From Ancylostoma caninum (taxonomy: Eukaryota > Nematoda > Chromadorea > Rhabditida > Ancylostomatidae), in NCBI GenBank assembly GCA_037903475.1, contig JBAJFG010000116.1, forward strand, positions 186,001-250,000: a DNA stretch of 64,000 nt. The letters run 5' to 3'. Of the stretch, positions 49,901-54,239 are shown piece by piece. The stretch's first letter is position 1; every line of letters starts with the position of its first letter. A program made the translations under genes and the position numbers. The notes under the pieces are model-generated. The model saw only the letters and a program-made list of their open reading frames with translations. It was not told the DNA's origin and made no database searches.

Positions 49901-50504
49901 GGTTTAACTATTTTCTGTGGATTAATACATCGCAAAACCACTTCTGAAATAACTGCATTCATTTATTCGAATAATTCGAAATTTTCTTCATTCGGATGTT
50001 CGAATAATTCGAAAAGTCGAAATATTCAATTATTCGAATATTCCAATTATTCGAAAAACTAAAACATTCGATTATTCGAATGATTCGAAGAGTTGAAATA
50101 TTCGATTATTCGAATATTCGAAAGAAAAAGTTCGAATACCATTGTATACTGGAGAGGACCGACTGCCGCCGATCATACACAGTGCAAAACTCTGCAAGCA
50201 TAGTACATACACATAAATGAAATACTGAAGCGCATTCTATCACAAACACCTAAGAGCGTAGCTTCCTCATGCATTATTCGCTTTTTCCAGTTTTTTTTTG
50301 TGCTCATACGCTGTCATCTTTATTGCAGTTTGCTTATTCTAGGTGTTCCTTTCTATGATGGCGAAATTGGAAGACAACAACCGTGAGACTGGTTGTGGTG
50401 GACACGTTATTGTTAGTGCCGATTTGCAGGGATGCATCAAAATCATGGTTAACAGACCAAAATGTACAAAACCGGGTCACAGTACTTTCATTGGGCAGGA
50501 ATAA
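10767..50504 (+). CDS. WDR44: WDR44 / SYM-4 orthologue, WD40-repeat protein (twelve exons, spliced)
   Basis: Known of the family: WDR44 (rabphilin-11) binds Rab11 on recycling endosomes and has a disordered N-terminus followed by a WD40 propeller. Seen here: twelve plus-strand exons whose phases join without a break, encoding about 500 residues. They run from a basic segment, through an acidic serine-rich linker ending in a GPFDFEHLRMVQ motif, to WD blocks such as TAGQDNMIRVW, SSGMDRTVKLWH, SGSLDGKLRMW and CGSEDKFIYLW, and a C-terminus with SADLQGCIKIMVNR. Order and spacing match animal WDR44 along the whole propeller. Two introns use GC donors. Four introns are 4.8 to 14.3 kb long and filled with transposons. 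I did not find the conserved helical block that normally precedes the first exon listed, so the N-terminus is incomplete. No lesion is visible in these exons, so the gene is probably functional. Family assignment is very sure; exact exon edges are likely but unconfirmed. Confidence 0.93.
11845..11949. mobile_element. Palindromic MITE with TA duplication
   Basis: A 105-bp near-perfect palindrome whose left end CAGGGAGCGTCATTCACGAT matches the inverted right end (CAGAGAACGTCAATCACGAT), with TA on each side (11843-11844 and 11950-11951). It is non-coding and GC-rich at the centre (GGAGCGCCGC). This is a Tc1/mariner-style MITE in the intron after exon 10767-10904. Confidence 0.85.
12052..13918. 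mobile_element. hAT-like non-autonomous element, copy 1, with nested MITE
   Basis: The termini are CAGGGTCAAGCGTACG and, inverted, CAGGGGCAAGCGTAGCG. A perfect 8-bp duplication GTTGAAAC flanks it at 12044-12051 and 13919-13926. Most of its length matches the inverted copy at 45538-47062. It contains no transposase. A 271-bp GC-rich MITE at 13332-13602 is present here and absent from copy 2. An 8-bp duplication with CAGGG ends is characteristic of the hAT superfamily. Confidence 0.88.
13332..13602. mobile_element. GC-rich MITE nested in hAT-like copy 1 (3-bp duplication)
   Basis: The ends AGGGGCTTTCATACATTTGC and inverted AGTGGCTTTCATACATTTGC are flanked by TAT at 13329-13331 and 13603-13605. 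The empty site is visible in copy 2 near 45855. The interior is extremely GC- and CpG-rich with (GCC)n/(GGC)n palindromes. A 3-bp duplication and these ends suggest PIF/Harbinger. It shares subterminal blocks (TATGCTT...ATGGGCGACT; CATTCCTTG) with 33349-34103. Confidence 0.85.
14030..14195. repeat. TTCGAA-rich cluster 1
   Basis: Degenerate tandem TTCGAATATTCG units. The left edge TTTTGACCGAATCGAATAA resembles the edges of the clusters at 44634 and 51411. Confidence 0.85.
15236..15430. repeat. TTCGAA-rich cluster 2
   Basis: An imperfect array of TTCGAATATTCG and related octamers with interspersed G-rich spacers. Peptide frames in it (IFEYS, FEYSK) are composition artefacts. Confidence 0.8.
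15950..16146 (-). mobile_element. LINE reverse-transcriptase remnant
   Basis: On the minus strand a 64-codon open segment contains YADDIKIYTQMPSSEDAHRL, a reverse transcriptase motif C followed by the usual downstream helix (CR1/jockey-like). Nothing else of the element is clear, so it is an old fragment. Confidence 0.72.
18573..18871. mobile_element. MITE with TTAA target duplication
   Basis: The ends AGGTAGTGTCTCACC and inverted AGGCAGTGTCTCACC lie between TTAA at 18569-18572 and at 18872-18875. It is 299 bp and non-coding. TTAA duplications are made by piggyBac and Kolobok elements; the ends alone do not decide which. Confidence 0.78.
19762..20885 (-). mobile_element. 5'-truncated LINE (CR1/jockey-like reverse transcriptase), degenerate
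   Basis: Reading down the minus strand: FISYLDNREFTVRF, SGVPQGS near 20790, HADDIEIYA (catalytic DD, after a frameshift near 20700), RMLDWAVKWRIEVNVSKSQI, YVRDLGVILDTSFRFSSHV, LKLYKAYVLPILEYCSPVW, then a C-terminal tail (SLFFRRIQADIIMGFKIL). It has at least three frames. The motifs before GVPQGS and the endonuclease are missing, consistent with 5' truncation. Its 3' sequence may extend to about 19440. Confidence 0.87.
20890..21784. other. Intron sequence without recognised features
   Basis: It includes a C-rich run at 21244-21266. Open frames at 21051-21579 overlap each other and have no family signature. Confidence 0.4.
21785..21935 (+). CDS. WDR44: WDR44 exon: acidic Ser/Asp linker and pre-propeller motif
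   Basis: The acceptor TTTAAG ends at 21784 and the donor GTTTGT starts at 21936. It encodes an acidic SSDSEAEQSESG stretch, then PRKAKKGPFDFEHLRMVQ, which matches the conserved segment leading into the first WD repeat of WDR44. It follows a 10.9-kb intron full of repeats. Confidence 0.88.
22646..22791 (+). CDS. WDR44: WDR44 exon: WD repeat 1
   Basis: The acceptor TTTTTCAG ends at 22645 and the donor GTAATT starts at 22792. The exon starts ELNNEHTGAVWCVRFS and contains TAGQDNMIRVW, a typical WD repeat with GH-like start and W-D-type end. It ends in phase 2 with MRER. A 1.5-kb foldback element begins only 49 bases into the following intron. Confidence 0.92.
22841..24374. mobile_element. 1.5-kb foldback / long-inverted-repeat element with TA duplication
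   Basis: Outer ends CAGTGGCG and inverted CAGTGGCG are flanked by TA (22839-22840 and 24375-24376). Arms of about 500 bp pair: 22860-23365 with about 23815-24320, for example AGAGCAGAGTTAGGCGGCTC against its inverted copy near 24305. The central loop of about 450 bp (23370-23810) encodes nothing recognisable. It is a non-autonomous Tc1/mariner-type element in the WDR44 intron and is transcribed with the gene. Confidence 0.82.
24440..27592. other. WDR44 intron between WD repeat 1 exon and loop exon
   Basis: Apart from the inverted repeat at 25018-25440, no gene was recognised. The open frame at 27256-27441 is probably chance, since the flanking exons join in phase without it. Confidence 0.4.
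25018..25440. repeat. Inverted repeat, ~115-bp arms
   Basis: CGCCTGACGTTTCGACGTGA at about 25075 pairs with its inverted copy at about 25365. The arms cover 25018-25137 and 25316-25440 around a 180-base loop. It is probably a decayed MITE in the WDR44 intron. Confidence 0.8.
27593..27708 (+). CDS. WDR44: WDR44 exon: inter-repeat loop
   Basis: The acceptor TTGCAG ends at 27592 and the donor GTAATT starts at 27709. It encodes a Pro/Ser-rich loop (SDPSGSPGHEF, LRPSSSSGANS). WDR44 has a poorly conserved serine-rich insertion at the same place. Entry phase 2 and exit phase 1 fit both neighbours. Confidence 0.82.
27844..27914 (+). CDS. WDR44: WDR44 exon: acidic loop, ends at a GC splice donor
   Basis: The acceptor TTCCAG ends at 27843. 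Twenty-three full codons read EFSGEEEESTNLF then SKPYVVFK. The next WDR44 residues (GHTADILDLSW) are in the exon at 28403, which fixes this exon end. The donor there is GCAAGC, so this intron is of the GC-AG class. Confidence 0.83.
28403..28564 (+). CDS. WDR44: WDR44 exon: WD repeats (GHTADILDLSW block)
   Basis: The acceptor is CCTTTAAG at 28402 and the donor GTGGAG starts at 28565. It encodes 54 codons: GHTADILDLSWSKNYFILSS, then GMDRTVKLWH, then CLCCFQHVDFVTSVAFLPK. These are among the most conserved blocks of the WDR44 family. Confidence 0.95.
29160..29252 (+). CDS. WDR44: WDR44 exon: WD repeat DDRYFLSGSLDGKL
   Basis: The acceptor is TTTGAG at 29159. The exon has 31 codons containing DDRYFLSGSLDGKLRMWHIP and KKVAVWNEV. 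Family conservation places its end just before GCAAGT, a GC donor, giving the second GC-AG intron of this gene. Confidence 0.9.
29326..29418 (+). CDS. WDR44: WDR44 exon: WD repeat FITAITFVKNGKFAVVGTY
   Basis: The acceptor TTTTCAG ends at 29325 and the donor GTTAGT is at 29419. The 31 codons include GTYNGRCFFYSTD and match the family in register. The preceding intron is only 73 bases, normal for a nematode. Confidence 0.94.
29488..29589 (+). CDS. WDR44: WDR44 exon: LKYHT...VRSTRGRN block
   Basis: The acceptor CTCTTAG ends at 29487 and the donor GTAGGT is at 29590. The 34 codons include QLKYHTVVDVRSTRGRNAKG and HKITGLAVHGDKLL. This basic signature is diagnostic for WDR44 within WD40 proteins. 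Confidence 0.95.
29658..29806 (+). CDS. WDR44: WDR44 exon: WD repeat TSNDSRIRMYDVRD
   Basis: The acceptor GTTTAG ends at 29657 and the donor is GTTGGT at 29807. It encodes TSNDSRIRMYDVRDKAL and AAFSPDGKHIVCGSEDK. It leaves a split lysine codon (AA) completed by G at 35865, so the join reads SEDKFIYLW as in other WDR44 proteins. Confidence 0.93.
32927..33195. mobile_element. TA-flanked MITE, 269 bp
   Basis: Terminal inverted repeats of about 57 bp begin CAGTGGACGGCAATGGCGG at both ends, with TA at 32925-32926 and 33196-33197. The subterminal parts are GC-rich (GCGCCGC) and the middle AT-rich. It is non-coding and Tc1/mariner-like by its TA duplication. Confidence 0.9.
33349..34103. mobile_element. 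GC-rich Harbinger-like MITE with TAA duplication
   Basis: The ends AGCCCTACTCAGAGTTTTGC and inverted AGCCCTACACAGAGTTTTGC are flanked by TAA (33346-33348 and 34104-34106). CpG-rich subterminal blocks contain TTTGCCGC and share TATGCTT...ATGGGCGACT with 13332-13602. The middle (about 33480-33900) is AT-richer and may be a second insertion; an inner inverted pair (ACTCAGAG...CTCTGAGT) flanks it. Confidence 0.82.
34290..35271. mobile_element. Foldback element with an internal ~350-bp tandem duplication
   Basis: An inverted pair: 34300-34395 against 34780-34870 and again against 35180-35265 (shared TTTGGGTNCCGTCGAAAAAT and CGATGCCCCACGGATATGC). Two direct units follow each other, 34522-34871 and 34872-35270, each starting CGAAATTATGGATAGT. 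TCATGA stands on both sides (34284-34289 and 35272-35277) and may be the target duplication. Confidence 0.72.
35865..35997 (+). CDS. WDR44: WDR44 exon: last full WD repeat strand, SVRKDRNNMWERV block
   Basis: The acceptor TTTAAG ends at 35864 and the donor GTATGT starts at 35998. It encodes FIYLWRTADL, SVRKDRNNMWERVRAHSAAV and VAVFAPKPQ, co-linear with WDR44. It is separated from the previous exon by a 6.06-kb intron and from the next by a 14.3-kb intron. Confidence 0.94.
36655..37915 (+). mobile_element. 5'-truncated RTE-like LINE fragment with target-site repeat
   Basis: Reverse transcriptase motifs on the plus strand: TANQCGFVANCGTTDAIHAA, YLEKAFDCVPHEVIWYAL (motif A), SVGVHQGSALSPLLF, LYADDVTLASE (catalytic DD), TDYFKYLGSTLSADGNL, RTVVRLVALYAAECWP and a C-terminal KWRQKIRKADPANERDKR. 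In-frame stops (for example TAA near 36889 and TGA near 37168) and frameshifts make it dead. ACTTGATGG(A/T)GTGTTCGACG occurs at both edges. It ends in an AAG-rich tail. Confidence 0.87.
37385..37882 (+). pseudogene. RTE-like LINE C-terminal domain, longest open part
   Basis: These 165 codons carry the post-RT segment: TGVLCDKKIPDRFKSKVYRT, then ECWPATKEVERRLRVMEMKM, MLRWMAGITRVDRIR, TRLRWYGL and RPKGRPKQRW. It is the 3' portion of the fragment 36655-37915 and has no independent function. Confidence 0.85.
38512..38765. repeat. TTCGAA-rich cluster 3 (truncated MITE)
   Basis: It starts TATACTTGCCCATTTTTG, matching the inverted right end of the intact MITE at 51411-51602, followed by TTCGAATATTCG-type units. 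The other terminus is missing. Confidence 0.78.
39378..39483 (+). repeat. 53-bp tandem duplication at the pseudo-LTR/ORF boundary
   Basis: TTGAGAGGATCACTTTTATT occurs at 39378 and again at 39431. The downstream pseudo-LTR carries only one copy. The duplication includes the first codons of the open frame, giving repeated CVCLFERITFISLVYVCY-like peptide. Confidence 0.92.
39412..41385 (+). CDS. Penelope-like element ORF, 5' part: GIY-YIG nuclease and N-terminal RT
   Basis: It is 657 codons long. Residues about 27-130 form the GIY-YIG nuclease: CSTCQMQYVGETTQTLRARI, with a catalytic-type arginine, then ELRDKELTWIKYMITAFPFG with the conserved glutamate. A long linker follows, then reverse transcriptase (PRIYGIPKMHKNPIKFRFI; motif A FSADFTSLFTNLPH). 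It ends at TGA 41383-41385 through a frameshift; the remaining domain continues in another frame from about 41375. The ATG at 39412 lies in the duplicated pseudo-LTR edge, so the true start is uncertain. AT-rich codon use differs from the WDR44 exons. Confidence 0.88.
   Translation: MLCVCLFERITFISLVYVCYVCVCITCSTCQMQYVGETTQTLRARISQHIRSFNRSDLNTFLVNHFKKTGHDTSNISIDVLDYSAAGEDVKNELRDKELTWIKYMITAFPFGVNDQIKGFGNISDNVSPLEKRDHPYFRFPIKRVRHRGKKRRSKKISKCSDRTNYVVFEINARSGSSLYKYFRTFNKHDISRLIDLAFSPHFCTLEYELKYKIYGLIANPFWKSHTRVKDRKDELFVCLKYYGEIVQKLNLNKICNKSIIKDLIASYAQDPMAVQAVKDLRIKMTYVTDPPLALKLFNYNRFLRQLNDESIRCIVNSDCACRNFVEFIDPQLKHVCTGNLTIIKDQRLRNIFSKGTKYRVHTNVTKYQIYEEVNKLAIEIAKKSRVRFKYHRAVEQQLAEKIKRFIRRRIRTKLFNLTDPKMVEEGEYEPKKLNELHRDFVITPIDKASSNFCITCKKLYVLMIKKEMEQTSNEESTYLRTSFSEEDIKVIHNRLIVSLNIKTEERFKDIPRIYGIPKMHKNPIKFRFITGARNCTLKPLTMTLQKILLHFYKHFGNYCNVIKQRTGVKHFWSINNSIKIVSDCMMVDRSTQVFSADFTSLFTNLPHRVVTENIRKLILICMRGYNYIRVLNDKVSYAVTNTAKGNYYRKEDFLYG
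41309..42079 (+). CDS. Penelope-like element ORF, 3' part: RT catalytic core
   Basis: This continues the reverse transcriptase in the next frame. In-family sequence starts near 41378 (MVDSILHSSFVCFGG), then GIPHGASCSPQLADLTLAYM, YRYIDDILHI with the catalytic aspartates at 41585-41590, and the thumb region (NFLDLHIDV; RHIITNTFVAEVIRTGRTC). It stops at TGA 42077-42079. There is no C-terminal GIY-YIG, agreeing with the N-terminal position seen upstream. Only one frameshift separates the two parts, so the copy is young or recently active. Confidence 0.88.
   Translation: MTKLVMRSPTRLKGTTIEKKTFYMVDSILHSSFVCFGGCIYQQRKGIPHGASCSPQLADLTLAYMEYEFVKTKLNLGDRRALEIYNGTYRYIDDILHISNNTTEFEGNLQEIYHSSLSIEKTNDNNKETNFLDLHIDVRNESVRYCLYNKTDDYNFAVIRYPNFNSNIPRHIITNTFVAEVIRTGRTCSRYEDFKNRMTQLCCTSITNDWRPLSVIKTLCSALRDRPFLLRKYGLNNAVHLPLIHDIRMRLRDMQP
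42237..42290 (+). ncRNA. Hammerhead-like hairpin in the Penelope-like 3' region (degenerate)
   Basis: An 11-bp stem AGCTTCCTTGG/CCAAGGAAGCT encloses CTGATGA (42252-42258) followed by a GGGTC-TTC-GACCC hairpin. This is the order stem I, core, stem II of a hammerhead ribozyme, which Penelope-like elements usually carry. The expected GAAA core after stem II is replaced by G residues and there is no stem III, so self-cleavage is unlikely. A GAAACCGG with CCGGTC lies about 35 bases downstream, but in an order that does not complete the fold. Confidence 0.45.
42357..42567. mobile_element. MITE with 8-bp duplication inside the Penelope-like 3' region
   Basis: Perfect inverted ends GGGTGTGGGTCATGATGAG, with TAAGATTG repeated directly at 42349-42356 and 42568-42575. 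It is 211 bp and non-coding. The 8-bp duplication suggests hAT, Merlin or P-type; the GGG end does not settle it. It inserted after the Penelope-like element did. Confidence 0.9.
42684..42959 (+). repeat. 3' pseudo-LTR of the Penelope-like element
   Basis: A near-identical direct copy of 39149-39425 with only scattered substitutions, ending at TTATGTGTGT. Immediately after it a tRNA-headed SINE-like sequence begins. Confidence 0.93.
42963..43276 (+). mobile_element. tRNA-derived SINE-like sequence
   Basis: A polymerase III A-box-like TGGCGTTGTGGT at 42973 and a B-box-like GGTTCAATCCC at about 43018 are spaced as in a tRNA. A non-tRNA body of about 200 bases follows, ending in (AATA)n at about 43258-43276. 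This head-body-tail layout is that of a SINE. I could not identify target duplications. Confidence 0.65.
44160..44355. repeat. TTCGAA-rich cluster 4 (truncated MITE)
   Basis: Units of TTCGAATATNC end with TCGATTCGGTTGCAAGTATA, the inverse of the left end of 51411-51602. The other end is lost. Confidence 0.78.
44634..44856. repeat. TTCGAA-rich cluster 5
   Basis: It begins GTGTTGACCGAATCGAATAA, then an array of ATTCGAATATTCG units. The shared ACCGAATCGAAT edge links it to clusters at 14030 and 51411. Confidence 0.8.
45538..47062. mobile_element. hAT-like non-autonomous element, copy 2
   Basis: The ends CAGGGGCAAGCGTAG and inverted CAGGGTCAGGCGTACGG lie between perfect 8-bp duplications CTTATCAT (45530-45537 and 47063-47070). 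It is 1525 bp and matches copy 1 (12052-13918) in opposite orientation, without the nested GC-rich MITE. A GGTTCGATCCC sequence at about 45874 resembles a polymerase III B-box, but no A-box is convincing. There is no transposase frame. Confidence 0.88.
47080..48180. other. WDR44 intron, unassigned
   Basis: The open frame at 47646-47966 has no recognisable family. No splice-consistent WDR44 exon lies here, since the flanking exons join directly in phase. Confidence 0.35.
48186..48500. repeat. TTCGAA-rich cluster 6
   Basis: Two adjoining arrays (48186-48330 and 48355-48480) of ATTCGAATATTCG units separated by a spacer containing CAACACTCCACTGGAGAG. Confidence 0.8.
49258..49527. mobile_element. 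MITE with CACTGGCGGAYGCA ends
   Basis: The left end CACTGGCGGACGCAGAAAGT and the right end, inverted, CAGTGGCGGATGCAAGGGGA. The interior has G-rich and AT-rich parts. Similar sequence recurs at 56600-56632, so this is a small dispersed family. A TA duplication is not clear. Confidence 0.65.
49955..50140. repeat. TTCGAA-rich cluster 7
   Basis: An ATTCGAATATTCG-type array 200 bases upstream of the last WDR44 exon, within the 14.3-kb intron. Confidence 0.8.
50343..50504 (+). CDS. WDR44: WDR44 terminal exon with stop codon
   Basis: The acceptor ATTCTAG ends at 50342; an in-frame TAG lies just inside the intron and fixes the start. The exon reads VFLSMMAKLEDNN, then GHVIVSADLQGCIKIMVNRP, then FIGQE and TAA at 50502-50504. 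The SADxxGxIKxxVN strand is the C-terminal blade of WDR44. The stop codon lies inside an AATAAA hexamer. Confidence 0.92.
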   Translation: MFLSMMAKLEDNNRETGCGGHVIVSADLQGCIKIMVNRPKCTKPGHSTFIGQE

Positions 50505-50505
50505 A
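50500..50505 (+). promoter_or_regulatory. AATAAA hexamer overlapping the WDR44 stop codon
   Basis: The hexamer overlaps TAA at 50502-50504. If used as the polyadenylation signal, the 3' untranslated region would be only about 15-20 bases. No other AATAAA lies in the next few hundred bases that I noticed. Confidence 0.4.
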
Positions 50506-50559
50506 TTCCATTTTATTCATATCTGAGGTTCTTGGTTTTGCATTATATCATTTCACTTG

Positions 50560-51402
50560 TTCTTTGCCTCACTTGTTTTATTCACCAAGTGTGCTTGATT
50601 GGATCATATTGTTCATTAGTTGAAGCAGGAACTCATCACTTCTAGCTATCGCTTTCTCACGAGTGGTACTGAACTCACATTTTGTTTCATCTTTTCTTCT
50701 GTATAGATCCTATGAACACATAGAGCTTTATTATTATCTGGGTGTTTTTGTTCGGCGCTTGATTTCGAACACATCCTTCTATACATTTGTGTGTTAGTGC
50801 ACCACTACTACACAAGGTACAGCGGATATAGTTTGCAACGCTAGTGAAATCAATTTCTTCCTCTGTGCTTGCTGTTAGAGGTTGGAAGAGCTCATTCCAT
50901 TGTTTCTTAATAGGGAGTTGTGAGAAATGGGAAAGAGGTACTCAAAGCACCGGTCTTACAACAGTTGCGCCGCCCCTTTTCTCCTCATAATGCACCACGC
51001 ATAGAAACCTTTCGACGCTCCTTTCCAAGAGGCGATCATTTCAATGCATCTACAATAGATTTAGAAAAAAAAGAAAAAGTCAGTATTGATAGTTACTAGC
51101 ATCATGCACTGTTGTTCAAAACAGGATGTAGAAATTCAGCTTTGTAATAGGAACTTGTAGATGTCCCTCGATTAGACCTTCAACGTTGAGAGGATTGGAG
51201 CCTTCTGAGGCAGAACAGTTGCAGATGAAGGATCCATGCGATGCAGGGCCCTGTAGAGGCAGGATCTGCAGCCAAGTTGAACGGCAATCAAGTCGTCGTC
51301 GTGCGAGATTCTGGCTCTCACGATCAGAATGAAAGATCTGAGAGGTCTAGGGAGCTGTCACCGCAAGAGCGCCGGATAGAATGGATGGTTTTGAGCGCCA
51401 TG
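50560..51402. other. Downstream flank of WDR44, nothing recognised
   Basis: AT-rich sequence without a gene signature. The open stretch at 51241-51603 is partly the MITE and partly chance. Confidence 0.4.
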
Positions 51403-51410
51403 GTATGTAT

Positions 51411-51602
51411 TATACTTGCAACCGAATCGAATAATTATTCGGTTATTCGAATAAATTATTCGAGTAGAATCATTCGAAAATTCGAATATTCGAAATTTTC
51501 GTTTTTCGAATATATTCGAAATTCGAATATTCGAAAAAGTCAACTTTCGAATATATTCGACTATTCGAATATTCGAAATTTTCCCAAAAATGTGCAAGTA
51601 TA
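51411..51602. mobile_element. TTCGAA-array MITE, intact, with 8-bp target duplication
   Basis: Perfect 10-bp inverted ends TATACTTGCA/TGCAAGTATA, flanked by direct repeats GTATGTAT at 51403-51410 and 51603-51610. The 192-bp interior is an array of TTCGAATATTCG units. This intact copy explains the truncated TTCGAA clusters elsewhere in the window. The 8-bp duplication points to hAT-type mobilisation. Confidence 0.85.
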
Positions 51603-51844
51603 GTATGTATCAACAGGGTTTGAGCCAGTTATTGATACTGTTCCCTAGATTGATTGCATAAAGGGTCATTAAACGTAACGGAAATATCGTCGATTGTCGT
51701 CTTAGATGTGCTCCTCTACTCATTAGGTCGCACGGCTGTGATTCGCCAGGAAAAAAAAACATGGCGACAGTCTAATCAGAATTACGCATTATTCTTTGAA
51801 GCTCTGGAACACTAAATAAAAAACCGCGTTTAAATGATGTTTTA

Positions 51845-52210
51845 TGATGCGAGGAAGCGTTATTTGGATGCGCCAGATGGGAAGGCCTACTACAGAATAG
51901 ATCGCAGCACTTCAGAAAACGAAACTTTGGCGATGACACACTCATAATGTGAGGCTGCTTCTATCGAGAAGAAGTGTTCGACATCGATTCTATTTCAACT
52001 CAAATGAACTCATTCCGCGAATGAACTCATTCGATTACCAGAGGATAATTGCTATCTAGATCCCACCTTCTCTGGGCCAGTACAGATAATTTTCCAGCAA
52101 GAAGACGCGGCCGTCCGCGTCGGCTTTTCTAGAACGGCAAGATTAGAGGAGCTTAGCGTGGCTGTCGTGGCTTCTTTCACCTATCGGTTCACCTAATCCA
52201 ACCATAAGAG
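51845..52210 (+). pseudogene. Decayed Tc-type transposase remnant
   Basis: KRYLDAPDGKAYYRIDR resembles the Tc1-family segment LDGPDG...YYW. About 200 bases later FQQEDAAVRVGFSRTARLEE resembles FQQDNAPVH, the block of the second catalytic acidic residue. Several stops and frameshifts intervene. Ends were not found. Confidence 0.5.
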
Positions 52211-52849
52211 ACAGAATCTTGCACTAAGGCTCCAATGGCACTTGATTCCTATACAACTCGGCCGGAGATCATGCTGCTACAGAGGCCTACGTCGTGTGGA
52301 GTCCTTATCTGCACTTGTTCCCGTCTCAGAAAGCTCCAGTCCTCTTGACATTGAAGGTCTAATTGAGGGTCGTTTACCAGTGCCTATTACAAAACTGAGA
52401 TAAGAACTTTCGGATGTGTGCATGTTTTTATCCATTTTTCACTGTGGGCGCCCGTGTGATTATGATACACTGCGAGATGGGACCAAACACGTGCTGCACT
52501 TAGATTTTCCATTTCTCGACCTACGATGTGATGGTATAGGGGTTTCGGAGATGCCGAGTTAACTGGTCGCAATAACTTTTCCATAAATATGCTAGAAAGC
52601 AGATGTCGCCATTTTTAGGGTGCCCGTATACATAATTATGATACACACTGTATATTGAAAAAGTGGCTAAGAAGGACTTAAAACGTAAAACTTCAGCGGT
52701 CAACCAATCCATGTTGTTTGACTACTCCTTATTAGTAACATTGAAATTGCTGAGGCCGTGGTCAACAGACTTATTCACCGATTTTCTGTTTGACGTCAGT
52801 CGCAAAGGTACACTTAGTATGGTTATAATGACCTGATACACAACATGTA

Positions 52850-53393
52850 TAGGGGTATCAAAAAGTTTCCGGCCTAGAGTACTTCCAAAAGATCTACAGC
52901 GACGAAATTTTGTTGTAGTAAAATACAGGTCCCTCGAACACTAATACACTTTTCATGGCTTGATTTGAATTTTTTTAAACCGTTCAAAGAGCTGCTTTTC
53001 TCATTTGACTCAGAGTATCTTTCAACAGCCGACTTTTTGACGTTTTCGACATCCAGTCCCATCGTGCGAAGATGCTGTTTCAAATTACCAGACAGAAAAT
53101 AGTTGCTGGGTGCAAGGTTCAAACTATAGGACATGTGATTCAGTAATTCGAATCCAGGTTCTCGTGTGGCAGCAAGCGCAACTCTTAATCTGTGGACGGG
53201 TGCGCCGTCGAAAAGCATGTGGAACCCACCATGGTTAGGCTAGAAAAAGGGTCATTATTATTGAACGAGTCAGCTTAAGAATATGAAACTTGGCATGGTG
53301 GATTTGAAGACTTCACGCTACACGACCGCACTCAAAGTTTTGAGAAAAAAAAGGATGGAACAGGTTGAGGCCGGAAACTTTTTGATACCCCTA
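52850..53393 (-). mobile_element. Internally deleted mariner, 544 bp, TA duplication
   Basis: The ends TAGGGGTATCAAAAAGTTTC are present at both termini, inverted, with TA at 52848-52849 and 53394-53395. Only the C-terminal part of the transposase is left (minus strand, 52874-53218): FDGAPVHRLRVALAATREPG, then NHMSYSLNLAPSNYFLSGNL. The third catalytic residue, normally Asp in APSDYF, is Asn here. It is non-autonomous and of a family different from 2913-4183. Confidence 0.9.
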
Positions 53394-53399
53394 TATAAG

Positions 53400-54239
53400 C
53401 TATGTTAGTTCTAAAAACAAGAAAAAATGAGGCATACCAATCAAGACACTCCACTAATGATAAAACGAAAAGTGTCTTACGCTCACCTCGTTTTTCCTTT
53501 TTCTTTCGCAGCAATTTTGATCAGAAAACTTTGCCAGTGCCTAATAACCCAATCAAATATCCAATTCAACTCGAGCTTTAGGAGTGCGGCACTGATACAT
53601 GTTAGTCTGAAAAATTCTTATCTAAGTATTTTAGATGAGTAAAAACCAGATCATTTACAGTTAAACATCTTGCTTACATCCTTTAGATCTTTGTGTCCAC
53701 TCACATATAGTTCGTATATGAGATCTTGATTGCTCTTTGAGAGGTTTTAGATGCGCAACATTCCTTCAGACGGCAGAAGAGATCGTCTACATTTATATTC
53801 AAAAATTGAAAGGGAGCGTCCAAACCACCACGTCTTACGACAGGCTCTATACAATCTTTAGAAAAAAAAATCTTCGAAACAAAAACACTTGACACGCGAG
53901 GTGTATTTTTTTAATTTACAGTGGATGACAATTTGTAAACAACACGCAGAGGAGCATAAAAAAATTATTCCACATGGGTATTTCAGGGTGTTGATGACAA
54001 ATGCCGCATTCATTTCAAGTGAGAGTACTGATTTCACAGATTTCTTCTGATGCTTTGTTCCTCACTAGCAGCCAACTGGGGAATGTGCAAAAGCTTCGCA
54101 CTTGCCAAATCCCGGGAAAATTGAGAAGGAAACAAAACTAATAATTAAGCCGGCTCAAATATGAAACTCTTTTCATGAGTTGAGTACGAGAAGTTCGTTC
54201 CCCATCGTAGGGCGTATATTAGAATTCTCCATCGTAGGG
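53400..54239. other. Intergenic, nothing recognised
   Basis: AT-rich with no gene or repeat signature that I can support. Confidence 0.4.
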
